Assembly (NCBI GenBank): GCA_937927235.1
Contig: CALBCM010000037.1
Coordinates: 1-64,000 of the forward strand
Direction of reading: 5' to 3'
Length of the DNA: 64,000 nt
From: an uncultured Johnsonella sp.
GTDB taxonomy: Bacteria; Bacillota; Clostridia; Lachnospirales; Lachnospiraceae
Position 1 is the first letter of the stretch. The number at the start of each line of letters is the position of its first letter. Of this stretch, positions 1 to 10,830 are shown piece by piece. The notes under the pieces are model-generated. The model was not told the DNA's origin, searched no databases, and was given only the letters and a program-made list of their open reading frames with translations. The translations under genes and the position numbers were made by a program.

Positions 1-205
<205 letters not shown>

Positions 206-323
206 TTTTGGTGTCGATGCGTCTTAGGGAAACACCCGTAAACATCCCGAACACGATGGTTAAGCCTTAGACGGCCGATGGTACTATATTGGAGACGATA
301 TGGGAGAGTAGGTGGATGCCAAA
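206..323 (+). rRNA. rrf: 5S ribosomal RNA, located between 16S and 23S
   Basis: This stretch of about 118 bases has the 5S landmarks in order: the 5' strand of helix I (TTTGGTG), the conserved CCGAACACG loop, GGTTAAGCC, GCCGATGGTACT, GAGAGTAGG, and the closing strand TGCCAAA that pairs back to the start. The usual bacterial order is 16S-23S-5S. Here 5S lies directly after 16S and before 23S, and no second 5S follows 23S before the tRNA and terminator. The ends are estimated from the helix I pairing and may be off by a few bases. Confidence 0.93.
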
Positions 324-337
324 TTTATAAAGATGAC

Positions 338-397
338 TTTTATAGTCATCAAAGAGTTTGATTAAAAAACAGATTGAATTTTTTGATGACTATAAAA
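338..397 (+). other. 26-bp hairpin between 5S and 23S rRNA
   Basis: Positions 338-363 pair with 372-397 without a break, 21 Watson-Crick and 5 G-U pairs, around an 8-base A-rich loop. The all-Watson-Crick outer part is 338-353 with 382-397. No U-tract follows, so it is not a classical terminator. In the transcript it would form a long double helix just behind 5S, which suits an RNase III type processing signal or a structural separator of 5S and 23S precursors. That role is inferred. Confidence 0.75.
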
Positions 398-419
398 AAG
401 ATTTTAATAGTCAAGATCG

Positions 420-443
420 TACCTTGAAAATTGCATATCAAAC
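420..443 (+). other. 23S precursor processing stem, 5' arm
   Basis: This arm (ending GCATATCAAAC) pairs with 3496-3519 over 24 consecutive bases, three of them G-U. The two arms enclose the 23S gene and exclude 16S and 5S. This is the layout of the long-range RNase III stem that releases pre-23S. The TACCTTGAAAATTGCATAT part also resembles the pre-23S spacer text common in Firmicutes. Confidence 0.85.
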
Positions 444-597
444 AATAAGAAGTTTGTCTTAACGAAAGTTAAGCAAATATCTTAGACATCCGAGGTGATG
501 AATTATTTATAATAATTCATCCGAATAAATAACAAACCGAAGACCAACAGATACACGCTAGTATCGAGAACTTTACTCCCCGCAGAGTAAAGGAGTT

Positions 598-3473
<2,876 letters not shown>

Positions 3474-3495
3474 AGAGGTCGGGTCATGTGGATTC

Positions 3496-3519
3496 GTTTG
3501 ATATGCGGTTTTCAGGGTA
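3496..3519 (+). other. 23S precursor processing stem, 3' arm
   Basis: Begins GTTTGATATGCGG and is complementary to 420-443 over its whole 24 bases. It lies 22 bases after the mature 23S end and 11 bases before tRNA-Gly. Confidence 0.85.
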
Positions 3520-3530
3520 TGAAATGCCAG

Positions 3531-3603
3531 GCACGAGTGGCTCAGTTGGTGGAGTACGACCTTGCCAAGGTCGGGGTCGCGGGTTCGAGTCCCGTCTCGT
3601 GCT
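3531..3603 (+). tRNA. tRNA-Gly (anticodon GCC)
   Basis: A complete 73-base cloverleaf. The acceptor arms GCACGAG and CTCGTGC pair perfectly, the anticodon stem-loop is CCTTGCCAAGG with anticodon GCC, and the T-arm carries GGTTCGAGTCC. The discriminator base is T. CCA is not encoded. It lies 57 bases after 23S and just before the operon terminator, so it is the last gene of the rRNA transcript. Confidence 0.96.
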
Positions 3604-3613
3604 CTTTTTAATA

Positions 3614-3651
3614 GAGTGGAAGTCCTTAAACAGCAGGGCTTCCTCTTTTTT
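3614..3651 (+). terminator. Intrinsic terminator of the rRNA/tRNA-Gly operon
   Basis: GGAAGTCCT (3618-3626) pairs with AGGGCTTCC (3635-3643) around an 8-base loop, followed by a run of Ts from 3646. It stands 10 bases after the tRNA. Confidence 0.85.
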
Positions 3652-3705
3652 ATCTTTTAGATGTTTGCCTTTAGCAGGCTTCCTGAAATTTTTTGTAAAA
3701 ACTGC

Positions 3706-3734
3706 TTGACACAATATATCTTATATGTTATAGT
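3706..3734 (+). promoter_or_regulatory. Promoter of clpB
   Basis: TTGACA (3706-3711), a 17-base spacer, then TATAGT (3729-3734): a near-consensus vegetative promoter. It predicts a leader of about 105 bases before clpB. I see no CIRCE (HrcA) or CtsR heptad repeat around it, which is notable for a heat-shock chaperone gene in a Firmicute. Confidence 0.8.
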
Positions 3735-3848
3735 ACATATATAACAAATATAATATAAACAGATTGCAGCATTAATTAAAGACTTTATTTATTATAAAGC
3801 TATGCTACAGATGTATGAAAATAACTATAAAAAGGGAAGGGCAGAATT

Positions 3849-6455
3849 ATGAATATAAATAAATTTACGCAAAAGTCGGTTGAGGCAGTTAAAAATACCG
3901 AAAAGCTTGCATATGAATACGGAAATCAGCAGGTTGAACAGCTGCACTTGCTGTATGCACTTTTAACTCTTGAGGATTCGCTTATATTAAACCTTGTTCA
4001 GAAAATGGGGGTTTCCAAGGAGATGCTCATAAATGAAATCGCCGAGCAGCTTAAAAGGCTCCCTAAGGTTTCAGGAGGGCAGCTGTATTTGAGTGAGGGC
4101 TTGAATAAAGTGCTTATATCGGCGGAGGATGAAGCAAAGGCTATGGGGGACGAGTATGTGTCGGTTGAGCATATATTCCTGGCTTTATTAAAGTATGCGG
4201 ACAAAGTGGTAAAGGATATTTTTAAAAGCTACGGCATAAACCGGGACAGATTTTTGAAGGCACTCTCACAGGTAAGAGGAAATCAGAGAGTGACCTCCGA
4301 CAACCCGGAGGCAACTTATGATACGCTTAATAAATACGGCTCGGACCTGGTTGAAAGAGCCAGAGCACAGAAGCTTGACCCTGTAATAGGCAGAGACAGT
4401 GAGATAAGAAATGTAATCAGGATATTGAGCAGAAAGACGAAAAACAATCCGGTGCTTATAGGTGAGCCCGGTGTAGGAAAAACTGCGGTAGTTGAAGGGC
4501 TGGCGCAAAGAATAGTAAGAGGGGACGTGCCTGAGGGATTAAAAGAAAAAAGGCTCTTTGCTCTTGACATGGGTGCACTGCTTGCCGGTGCAAAATACAG
4601 AGGAGAATTTGAGGAAAGACTTAAGGCAGTGCTTGATGAGGTGAGAAGCAGTGATGGAGAGATAATCCTTTTTATAGATGAGCTGCATACCATAGTAGGT
4701 GCCGGAAAAACTGAAGGAAGCATGGATGCCGGCAATATGCTCAAGCCTATGCTGGCAAGAGGGGAGCTGCACTGTATAGGTGCCACTACGCTCGACGAAT
4801 ATAGAAAGTATATTGAAAAGGACCCGGCGCTGGAAAGGAGATTCCAGCCGGTGCTTGTCAATGAGCCAAGTGTTGAAGATACTATTTCCATACTCAGAGG
4901 ACTGAAGGAAAGGTATGAAACCTATCATTCGGTAAAAATTACAGATTCGGCACTGGTGAGTGCCGCAACTTTGTCGGACAGGTACATAAGTGACAGATTT
5001 TTGCCGGATAAAGCAATAGACCTTGTGGATGAGGCCTGTGCTTTAATAAAAACTGAAATGGATTCTATGCCTACCGAGCTTGATGAGCTTAGAAGGAAAA
5101 CTATGCAGCTTGAAATAGAAGAAGCCGCACTTAAAAAAGAAAAAGACAGTCTTTCACAGGACAGACTTAAAAACCTGCAAAGAGAGCTTGCTGAATTGAG
5201 AGATAAGTACTCAGAGCAGAAATCGAAATGGGAAAATGAGAAAAAGAGTGTTGAAAAGCTGGCAAATATCAGAGAAGAAATAGAAAATGTCAACCGAGAA
5301 ATAAATGAGGCAAAGCAAAAATATGACCTTGAAACTGCGGCACAGCTTCAGTACGGAAGGCTCCCTGAGCTGAAAAAGCGCCTTGAAGTGGAAGAAGATA
5401 AGGTGAAGAGTGAAGACTTGAGCCTTATACATGAAGCAGTTACTGAAGAAGAAATAGCTAAGATTATATCAAAATGGACCAATATCCCTGTATCGAAATT
5501 AAACGAATCTGAAAAAGAAAAAGCCTTGAATCTTGATAAGGAGCTGCATAAGAGGGTAATAGGCCAGGATGAGGGAGTAACTAAGGTCTGTGAAGCTATA
5601 CAGAGGTCGAAAGCCGGAATCAAAGACCCCGGAAAGCCTATAGGCTCCTTCCTGTTTTTAGGACCTACCGGTGTGGGAAAGACGGAGCTTGCGAAGTCGC
5701 TGGCAGCCGCACTTTTTGATGATGAAACCAATATGGTGCGCATAGACATGAGCGAATATATGGAAAAATTTTCAGTGAGCAGGCTGATAGGTGCACCTCC
5801 GGGATATGTGGGCTATGACGAGGGAGGTCAGCTTACAGAGGCGGTAAGGAGAAAGCCCTATTCAGTAATATTATTTGATGAAGTTGAGAAGGCCCATCCT
5901 GATGTATTTAATGTACTGCTTCAGGTGTTAGATGACGGCAGAGTAACGGATTCACTCGGAAAGACGGTAGATTTTAAAAATACCATTATTATAATGACCT
6001 CAAATATAGGCTCAGCTTATCTGCTTGAGGGAATAGACAGTGAGGGAAATATAAAGCCTGAAGCTCAAAAGGCTGTAAATGAGGAGCTTAAGGTACATTT
6101 CAGACCTGAATTTTTAAACAGGCTTGATGAAATCATATTATTTAAGCCCCTTACAAGAAAAAATATAGGAAGCATTATAAATCTTTTAGTGGACGAAATC
6201 AACACAAGACTTGCAGACAGAGAGCTGTCCATTGAGCTTACACAAAGAGCAAAGGATTTTATAAGTGAAAGAGCTTATGACCCGCTGTATGGTGCAAGAC
6301 CGCTTAAAAGGTATCTGCAAAAGCACGTGGAAACCAAGGCTGCCAAGCTTATATTGTCAAACGGACTTCATGCCAGAGATACCATTATGATAGATGTGGA
6401 TTCTGATGGAGAAGATTTAAAGGCATATATAAAAGGCAAAATATTGAAAAAATAA
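3849..6455 (+). CDS. clpB: ATP-dependent chaperone ClpB
   Basis: ClpB is a cytoplasmic hexameric disaggregase that works with DnaK to rescue aggregated proteins. The 868-residue length fits the family. It shows the N-terminal Clp repeat domain (about 1-145), a first AAA+ module with Walker A GEPGVGKT near residue 205, and GATTLDEYRKYIEKDPALER. A long charged coiled-coil middle domain (about 400-520) distinguishes ClpB from ClpA and ClpC-type proteins without it. The second AAA+ module has Walker A GPTGVGKTEL near 603 and ends in a ClpB D2-small domain. The ATG start follows an AAAGGGAAGGG site by 7 bases. It stands alone between a promoter and a terminator, so it is probably monocistronic. 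Confidence 0.97.
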   Translation: MNINKFTQKSVEAVKNTEKLAYEYGNQQVEQLHLLYALLTLEDSLILNLVQKMGVSKEMLINEIAEQLKRLPKVSGGQLYLSEGLNKVLISAEDEAKAMGDEYVSVEHIFLALLKYADKVVKDIFKSYGINRDRFLKALSQVRGNQRVTSDNPEATYDTLNKYGSDLVERARAQKLDPVIGRDSEIRNVIRILSRKTKNNPVLIGEPGVGKTAVVEGLAQRIVRGDVPEGLKEKRLFALDMGALLAGAKYRGEFEERLKAVLDEVRSSDGEIILFIDELHTIVGAGKTEGSMDAGNMLKPMLARGELHCIGATTLDEYRKYIEKDPALERRFQPVLVNEPSVEDTISILRGLKERYETYHSVKITDSALVSAATLSDRYISDRFLPDKAIDLVDEACALIKTEMDSMPTELDELRRKTMQLEIEEAALKKEKDSLSQDRLKNLQRELAELRDKYSEQKSKWENEKKSVEKLANIREEIENVNREINEAKQKYDLETAAQLQYGRLPELKKRLEVEEDKVKSEDLSLIHEAVTEEEIAKIISKWTNIPVSKLNESEKEKALNLDKELHKRVIGQDEGVTKVCEAIQRSKAGIKDPGKPIGSFLFLGPTGVGKTELAKSLAAALFDDETNMVRIDMSEYMEKFSVSRLIGAPPGYVGYDEGGQLTEAVRRKPYSVILFDEVEKAHPDVFNVLLQVLDDGRVTDSLGKTVDFKNTIIIMTSNIGSAYLLEGIDSEGNIKPEAQKAVNEELKVHFRPEFLNRLDEIILFKPLTRKNIGSIINLLVDEINTRLADRELSIELTQRAKDFISERAYDPLYGARPLKRYLQKHVETKAAKLILSNGLHARDTIMIDVDSDGEDLKAYIKGKILKK

Positions 6456-6467
6456 TATATTAACTAA

Positions 6468-6504
6468 AAATACCTGCACTGAGTTTACAGATGTGCAGGT
6501 ATTT
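6468..6504 (+). terminator. Terminator after clpB
   Basis: AAATACCTGCAC (6468-6479) and GTGCAGGTATTT (6493-6504) form a perfect 12-bp stem with a 13-base loop. The T-run is the last part of the stem. Confidence 0.8.
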
Positions 6505-6522
6505 AATTATAAAAAGCTGAGC

Positions 6523-6549
6523 AGAAAATAAAGAAAATAAAGAAAATAA
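6523..6549 (+). repeat. Three tandem copies of AGAAAATAA
   Basis: A perfect 9-base unit occurs three times in the clpB-cls gap. It is followed at 6570-6577 by a run of eight Gs. No function is evident. Confidence 0.7.
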
Positions 6550-6607
6550 ACGGAAGACTCAGCGACGAAGGGGGGGGTGAGTTGAGGTCGCCAAAAACAG
6601 GTTTTTA

Positions 6608-6616
6608 TGCTATACT
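6608..6616 (+). promoter_or_regulatory. Extended -10 promoter of the cls operon
   Basis: TGC directly before TATACT (6611-6616) is an extended -10 element. A convincing -35 box is missing, as is common for this class. It would start transcription about 36 bases before the cardiolipin synthase start. Confidence 0.55.
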
Positions 6617-6658
6617 ATCGTCATGGGTACATATTGATATTGCACATTTGGAGAGCTT

Positions 6659-8164
6659 ATGTATTTACTGATGGAATTTGAATCACTGACTGATATATGG
6701 AATTTTATAATAGGGAATATTATTATTATAAATATTATACTTTCAATAATAATAGTGTTTTTTCAAAGAAGAGACCCTAAAACCGTATGGACCTGGCTGC
6801 TGGTGCTTTATTTTATACCGGTATTCGGCATCTTTATTTATCTTATACTGGGTCAGGATTACAGAAAATCAAAAATGTTTAAGGTTAAAGAGATGGAGGA
6901 TGCACTGCATTATTCAGTTACGAAGCAGGAAAGATTTTTCCGTGAAAGAACCAAGGGGATGGAAAATCTTTATATTTATAATTATGTCAAGCTTATCAGA
7001 TATAACCTCAATTCAGGTGCTTCGATGTTCACGGTCTATAATAAGGTAGATATATTTAATAACGGAAGGGATAAATTTAAAAATCTGATAGCGGATATAA
7101 AGGCAGCACAAAAATATATACATATTGAATATTATATTATAAAAAACGATTATTTGTTTGATGCGATTGCTAAAGAGCTTGTGCTTAAAGCCAGACAGGG
7201 AGTTGAAGTCAGGATACTGGGTGATGGCATGGGGGTCAGGTTTATGCCTGAATACAAATGGAATCAGCTCAAGGCGGAAGGGATAAAGGTCGGCATCTTT
7301 TTTCCGGCTATGCTCAGTTGGATTAATCCCAGAATAAATTATAGAAACCATAGAAAAATAGTGGTAATAGATGATAATATAGGCTATATAGGGGGATTTA
7401 ATGTAGGCAAGGAATATATTGACAAAGATCCAAGGTTCGGACATTGGAGAGATACTCATCTAAGAATTGCCGGAGAGAGCGTATTGAGTCTTGGAGTAAG
7501 ATTTGCACTTGACTGGAATTATGCAATGAAGGAAAACCTGTTTGCAAAAGGAATGTATAATATTAATGATATGTATGATGAATTTATAAATAATTTAAGA
7601 AACCGCAGCAAAGAGGTGTGCTGTATACAGATAATAGCCAGCGGTCCCGACTCTTCAACTAAGCAGATACGGGATAATTTCATAGAATTGTTCACAAGTG
7701 CGAAAAAGCATATCTACATACAAACTCCTTATTTTATACCGGATGAAGCAGCTTTGAGCGCACTTATAGTTGCGGTAAGGTCGGGAATTGATGTCAGGAT
7801 TATGGTTCCCTGCAAGCCTGACCACCCCTTTGTGTATTGGGCTACATTAAGCTGGGCGGGCACGCTTTTATATTCGGGTGCCAGGATTTATACTTATGAA
7901 AACGGCTTTCTGCATGCAAAAACTGTGATGGTAGATTCAAAATGTGCCTGTGTAGGTACTGCAAATATGGATATAAGAAGTTTTGAACTTAATTTTGAGG
8001 TAAATGCTACAATTTATGACGAAGCTACCGTATTAAGACTTGAGGAGGATTTTATTAATGATATTTCATTTTCCAATGAGGTTACGGCTGAAGCATTTGC
8101 AAAGCGGGGATTAGTGAGAAGATTTAAAGAGCAATTCAGCAGAATATTAAGTCCTCTGCTTTAG
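6659..8164 (+). CDS. cls: Cardiolipin synthase (phospholipase D family)
   Basis: A membrane enzyme that joins two phosphatidylglycerol molecules into cardiolipin and glycerol. The 501 residues show two N-terminal transmembrane segments (about 14-36 and 44-66) with the PLDc_N pattern. Two HKD catalytic motifs follow, HRKIVVIDD near residue 230 and HAKTVMVDS near 417, each followed by a glycine and an asparagine at the expected spacing. The start is supported by GGAGAG 4 bases upstream. Next in line is a lysophosphatidate-type acyltransferase, so this is a phospholipid pair. The assignment as Cls rather than another PLD-family enzyme rests on the two-helix N-terminus and length. Confidence 0.93.
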   Translation: MYLLMEFESLTDIWNFIIGNIIIINIILSIIIVFFQRRDPKTVWTWLLVLYFIPVFGIFIYLILGQDYRKSKMFKVKEMEDALHYSVTKQERFFRERTKGMENLYIYNYVKLIRYNLNSGASMFTVYNKVDIFNNGRDKFKNLIADIKAAQKYIHIEYYIIKNDYLFDAIAKELVLKARQGVEVRILGDGMGVRFMPEYKWNQLKAEGIKVGIFFPAMLSWINPRINYRNHRKIVVIDDNIGYIGGFNVGKEYIDKDPRFGHWRDTHLRIAGESVLSLGVRFALDWNYAMKENLFAKGMYNINDMYDEFINNLRNRSKEVCCIQIIASGPDSSTKQIRDNFIELFTSAKKHIYIQTPYFIPDEAALSALIVAVRSGIDVRIMVPCKPDHPFVYWATLSWAGTLLYSGARIYTYENGFLHAKTVMVDSKCACVGTANMDIRSFELNFEVNATIYDEATVLRLEEDFINDISFSNEVTAEAFAKRGLVRRFKEQFSRILSPLL

Positions 8165-8192
8165 AATTATAAAAAATATATTAAAAATTAAC

Positions 8193-8211
8193 CTTCCATT
8201 TGAAATGGAGG
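8193..8211 (+). other. Hairpin between cls and the acyltransferase gene
   Basis: A 9-bp stem (one G-U) with a 3-base loop, built on TCCATT and AATGGA. No T-run follows, so it is more likely an mRNA stability or processing element than a terminator. Confidence 0.45.
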
Positions 8212-8238
8212 CTGATAACTTAGACTGAAAGGTGATTT

Positions 8239-8976
8239 ATGATACGATTATTTTTAGTGGGCTTGATTTTAGGAATTTTTTTAGTGGGCTCCATACCGCT
8301 GATGGTATTTTTAATATTGTTTAGATTTATGAATAAAGGGCTTGCAAGTGATATAGCTCAGTCTGTAATTTCTGCTGTGGTAAGATTGATTTTAACTGTT
8401 ACAGGCTCACACATAGAGGTGATTGGAAGCGAAAATATCCCGGCTGAGGGCAGTGTGCTTTTTGTAAGCAATCACAGGAGCTATTTTGACATAGTAATGG
8501 CGTATGCTTATACTAAAAAAAGACTTGGCTTTATAGCGAAGGCTGAGCTTGGGAAAATTCCTCTTTTAAGAGAATGGATGTTCCTTCTGCGCTGTAGATT
8601 TCTGGATAGAAGTGATATGAAAAAGAGCATAAAAACTATATTAAACGGAATTAAAAATATAAAGACTGGAACCTCGGTCTGGATTTGCCCTGAGGGAACC
8701 AGAGTCAGAGGTGAAACTGAGCTGGATATGGACGAATTTAAGGAGGGGGCTTTTAAAATAGCGGAAAAAGGAGCCTGCCCTATAGTGCCGGTGGCAATAA
8801 AGGGTACTGCGGATATTTTTGAAAAGCATATTCCCTTTGTCAGACCCGCCAGGCTGATTATGGAATACGGTGAAGCCGTGTATATAGACGAGCTGGATAG
8901 AAGCGAGCAGAAAAGACTTGGAGTATATACAAGAAATAAGATAGGCAAGATGCTGAGAGAGATGGAAGAGCTTTGA
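8239..8976 (+). CDS. plsC: 1-acyl-sn-glycerol-3-phosphate acyltransferase (PlsC-like)
   Basis: This membrane-bound enzyme is expected to add the second acyl chain to lysophosphatidic acid, making phosphatidic acid for phospholipids. The 245 residues begin with a hydrophobic segment (about 4-28). The acyltransferase motif I NHRSYFD (HX4D) lies near residue 80 and motif III appears as CPEGTRVRG near 153. A ribosome binding site GAAAGGTG precedes the ATG. The neighbouring cardiolipin synthase supports a phospholipid role. Family members can use other lysolipids, so substrate is inferred. Confidence 0.9.
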   Translation: MIRLFLVGLILGIFLVGSIPLMVFLILFRFMNKGLASDIAQSVISAVVRLILTVTGSHIEVIGSENIPAEGSVLFVSNHRSYFDIVMAYAYTKKRLGFIAKAELGKIPLLREWMFLLRCRFLDRSDMKKSIKTILNGIKNIKTGTSVWICPEGTRVRGETELDMDEFKEGAFKIAEKGACPIVPVAIKGTADIFEKHIPFVRPARLIMEYGEAVYIDELDRSEQKRLGVYTRNKIGKMLREMEEL

Positions 8977-8986
8977 GGAGAATGCC

Positions 8987-9274
8987 GTGGATTTAGATGA
9001 GATAAGAAGAGCTATTGATGAAATAGATAATGAAATTATTAAACTGTATAAGAAAAGAATGGAGCTTTCTGATAATGCAGGAATTTATAAGAAAAAAAAT
9101 TCCCTGCCTGTACACATGCCTTTAAGAGAAGAGGAAAAGCTCAGGATATTATGCAGTAATTTTTCTAAAAAAGCTGACAGGGAGGAGATTAAGGAGCTTT
9201 TTTCATATATTATGCTTATATCAAGAAAAAGACAAAGCCGTATATTTGATGAAGCTGACAGGGCTGATATATGA
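8987..9274 (+). CDS. Chorismate mutase, AroQ-type small domain protein
   Basis: Converts chorismate to prephenate, the branch step to phenylalanine and tyrosine. The 95 residues match the all-helical AroQ fold: LDEIRRAIDEIDNEIIKLY at the start carries the conserved Arg, and Lys in KKK near residue 37 plus RKRQ near the C-terminus complete the usual set of basic residues. It starts with GTG, 9 bases after GAGGAG, and follows the acyltransferase stop by 10 bases. Its place between lipid and polyphosphate genes has no obvious metabolic logic and is probably simple co-transcription. Confidence 0.85.
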   Translation: MDLDEIRRAIDEIDNEIIKLYKKRMELSDNAGIYKKKNSLPVHMPLREEEKLRILCSNFSKKADREEIKELFSYIMLISRKRQSRIFDEADRADI

Positions 9275-9317
9275 AAGTCCGTCAATCAGACATTGAGATA
9301 TAAACAGGAGAAAAAAT

Positions 9318-10817
9318 ATGGCAGTTAAAAGATTTGCCGCTATAGATGTTGGCTCCTTTGAACTGGAGCTTGGAATTTATGAAATAGGGAAAAAAATTGG
9401 AATAAGACGTATTGATTATGTAAGGCATATAATAGCTCTGGGTAAGGATACTTATAATACCGGAAAAATAAGCTATGAATTAATAGAAGAAATGTGCTCG
9501 GTATTAAGCGATTTTGCCGGTATAATGTCCGGCTATCAAGTAGAGGCTTACAGAGCCTATGCGACCTCAGCAATGAGAGAAGCAAGAAATCGCAGAATCA
9601 TACTTGACAGAATAAGGGTGCGCACAGGCATAGATGTAAGGATTATATCAAATTCGGAGCAAAGACTGATAAATTACAAGGCGATAGCTTCGCTCGAGGA
9701 AGGCTTTAACAGTATGATAGAGGAAGGTGCGGTTATTGCCGATCTTGGCTTTGGCAGCATACAGCTTACCTTATTTGATAAATCGGAAATGATAAATTCC
9801 CAAAATTTCCCGCTTGGTGCACTGAGAATACGAGAGATAATTGCAGGCAGTACCTCCGGAAGAAAAAATCTGATTGAAAATATAATGGAAATGGTTGAAT
9901 ACGACCTTGATGTGTATGGCAGGCTGTTTCTTAAAAGTATGGATATAAAAACCTGCATCTGTATAGGCGACCCTATACTGTATTTATTTAAAAAAGCCGG
10001 AATTTACAAAAAGAGAGTTATAAATAAAGAAGATTTTATTAAATTTTATGATGAAGTAATCAAGCTGGAGATTGATGAAATTGAAGAAAAGCTTGATTTA
10101 AGTCATAGATTTTCAAGTATTATACTTCCCAGCCTTATAATCTACAGATGCATAATAGAAAGACTCGGAATCCGTGATATATGGCTCCCGGGCATTCAGC
10201 TCATAGATGGAATAGCGGCTGAATATGCGAAGGAAGCGAAAATAATAAAGTCGATGCACGATTTTTCAGGAGATATTATAGCGATATCAAGAAATATAGC
10301 AAAACGTTATAAAGCTGATAATGATGACAGCCGTTTTCTCGAGAAAAATGCACTTGCCATATTTGAGGCTTCTAAGAAAGTGCATGGCTTAAATGACAGA
10401 GATAAGCTGCTTTTAAGGCTGTCCTGCATACTGCATAATGTAGGCAGATTTATAAGCATAAAAAATGCCCCTGCTGCTACCAAAAATATAATTGAAAGTA
10501 CTGAAATTATAGGTATTTCACATGATGAAAGGATCCTTTTGGCGGAGGTTTCCGCCGGAAGCGCAGAAAGTCTTGACTACAGAGATGTAAAGGCGGCAAA
10601 GCTTATGGCGATGCTTAAGCTTGCCGAATCACTGAACAAATCCTATAAAAAGAAAATTAAAGATTATAAATTTAAGCTTGAAGCCGATAAGCTCATTATA
10701 TCGACTTCATTTCAAGATGATATGACACTTGAATTTCTTGCATTTGAAGCAAACAAAACTTATTTTGAAGAAGTCTGCGGCATTAAGACGCTGCTAAAAC
10801 GCAGGAGAATATTTTAA
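9318..10817 (+). CDS. ppx: Exopolyphosphatase / guanosine pentaphosphatase family protein (Ppx/GppA)
   Basis: Members release phosphate from the end of polyphosphate or convert pppGpp to ppGpp. The 499 residues open with the ASKHA phosphate-1 motif (AIDVGSFELELGIYEIG), with ADLGFGSIQLTLF near residue 140 as the second phosphate loop. The usual SGR or GGGS glycines are partly replaced (GFGS). A C-terminal HD-type region begins near residue 320, with the sequence LSCILHNVGRF near 370. The next gene is polyphosphate kinase, 13 bases downstream, so the pair makes and degrades polyphosphate. The phosphate-loop changes leave some doubt about catalytic activity. Confidence 0.88.
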   Translation: MAVKRFAAIDVGSFELELGIYEIGKKIGIRRIDYVRHIIALGKDTYNTGKISYELIEEMCSVLSDFAGIMSGYQVEAYRAYATSAMREARNRRIILDRIRVRTGIDVRIISNSEQRLINYKAIASLEEGFNSMIEEGAVIADLGFGSIQLTLFDKSEMINSQNFPLGALRIREIIAGSTSGRKNLIENIMEMVEYDLDVYGRLFLKSMDIKTCICIGDPILYLFKKAGIYKKRVINKEDFIKFYDEVIKLEIDEIEEKLDLSHRFSSIILPSLIIYRCIIERLGIRDIWLPGIQLIDGIAAEYAKEAKIIKSMHDFSGDIIAISRNIAKRYKADNDDSRFLEKNALAIFEASKKVHGLNDRDKLLLRLSCILHNVGRFISIKNAPAATKNIIESTEIIGISHDERILLAEVSAGSAESLDYRDVKAAKLMAMLKLAESLNKSYKKKIKDYKFKLEADKLIISTSFQDDMTLEFLAFEANKTYFEEVCGIKTLLKRRRIF

Positions 10818-10830
10818 GGAGCTTAAGGAA

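Noticed and set aside
4316..4891. 191-codon Ser/Leu-rich frame opposite clpB, with similar - strand frames opposite rpoB, cls, rho and others
   Set aside because: Typical antisense shadows of Glu/Lys-rich proteins. No start signals and full overlap with certain genes.
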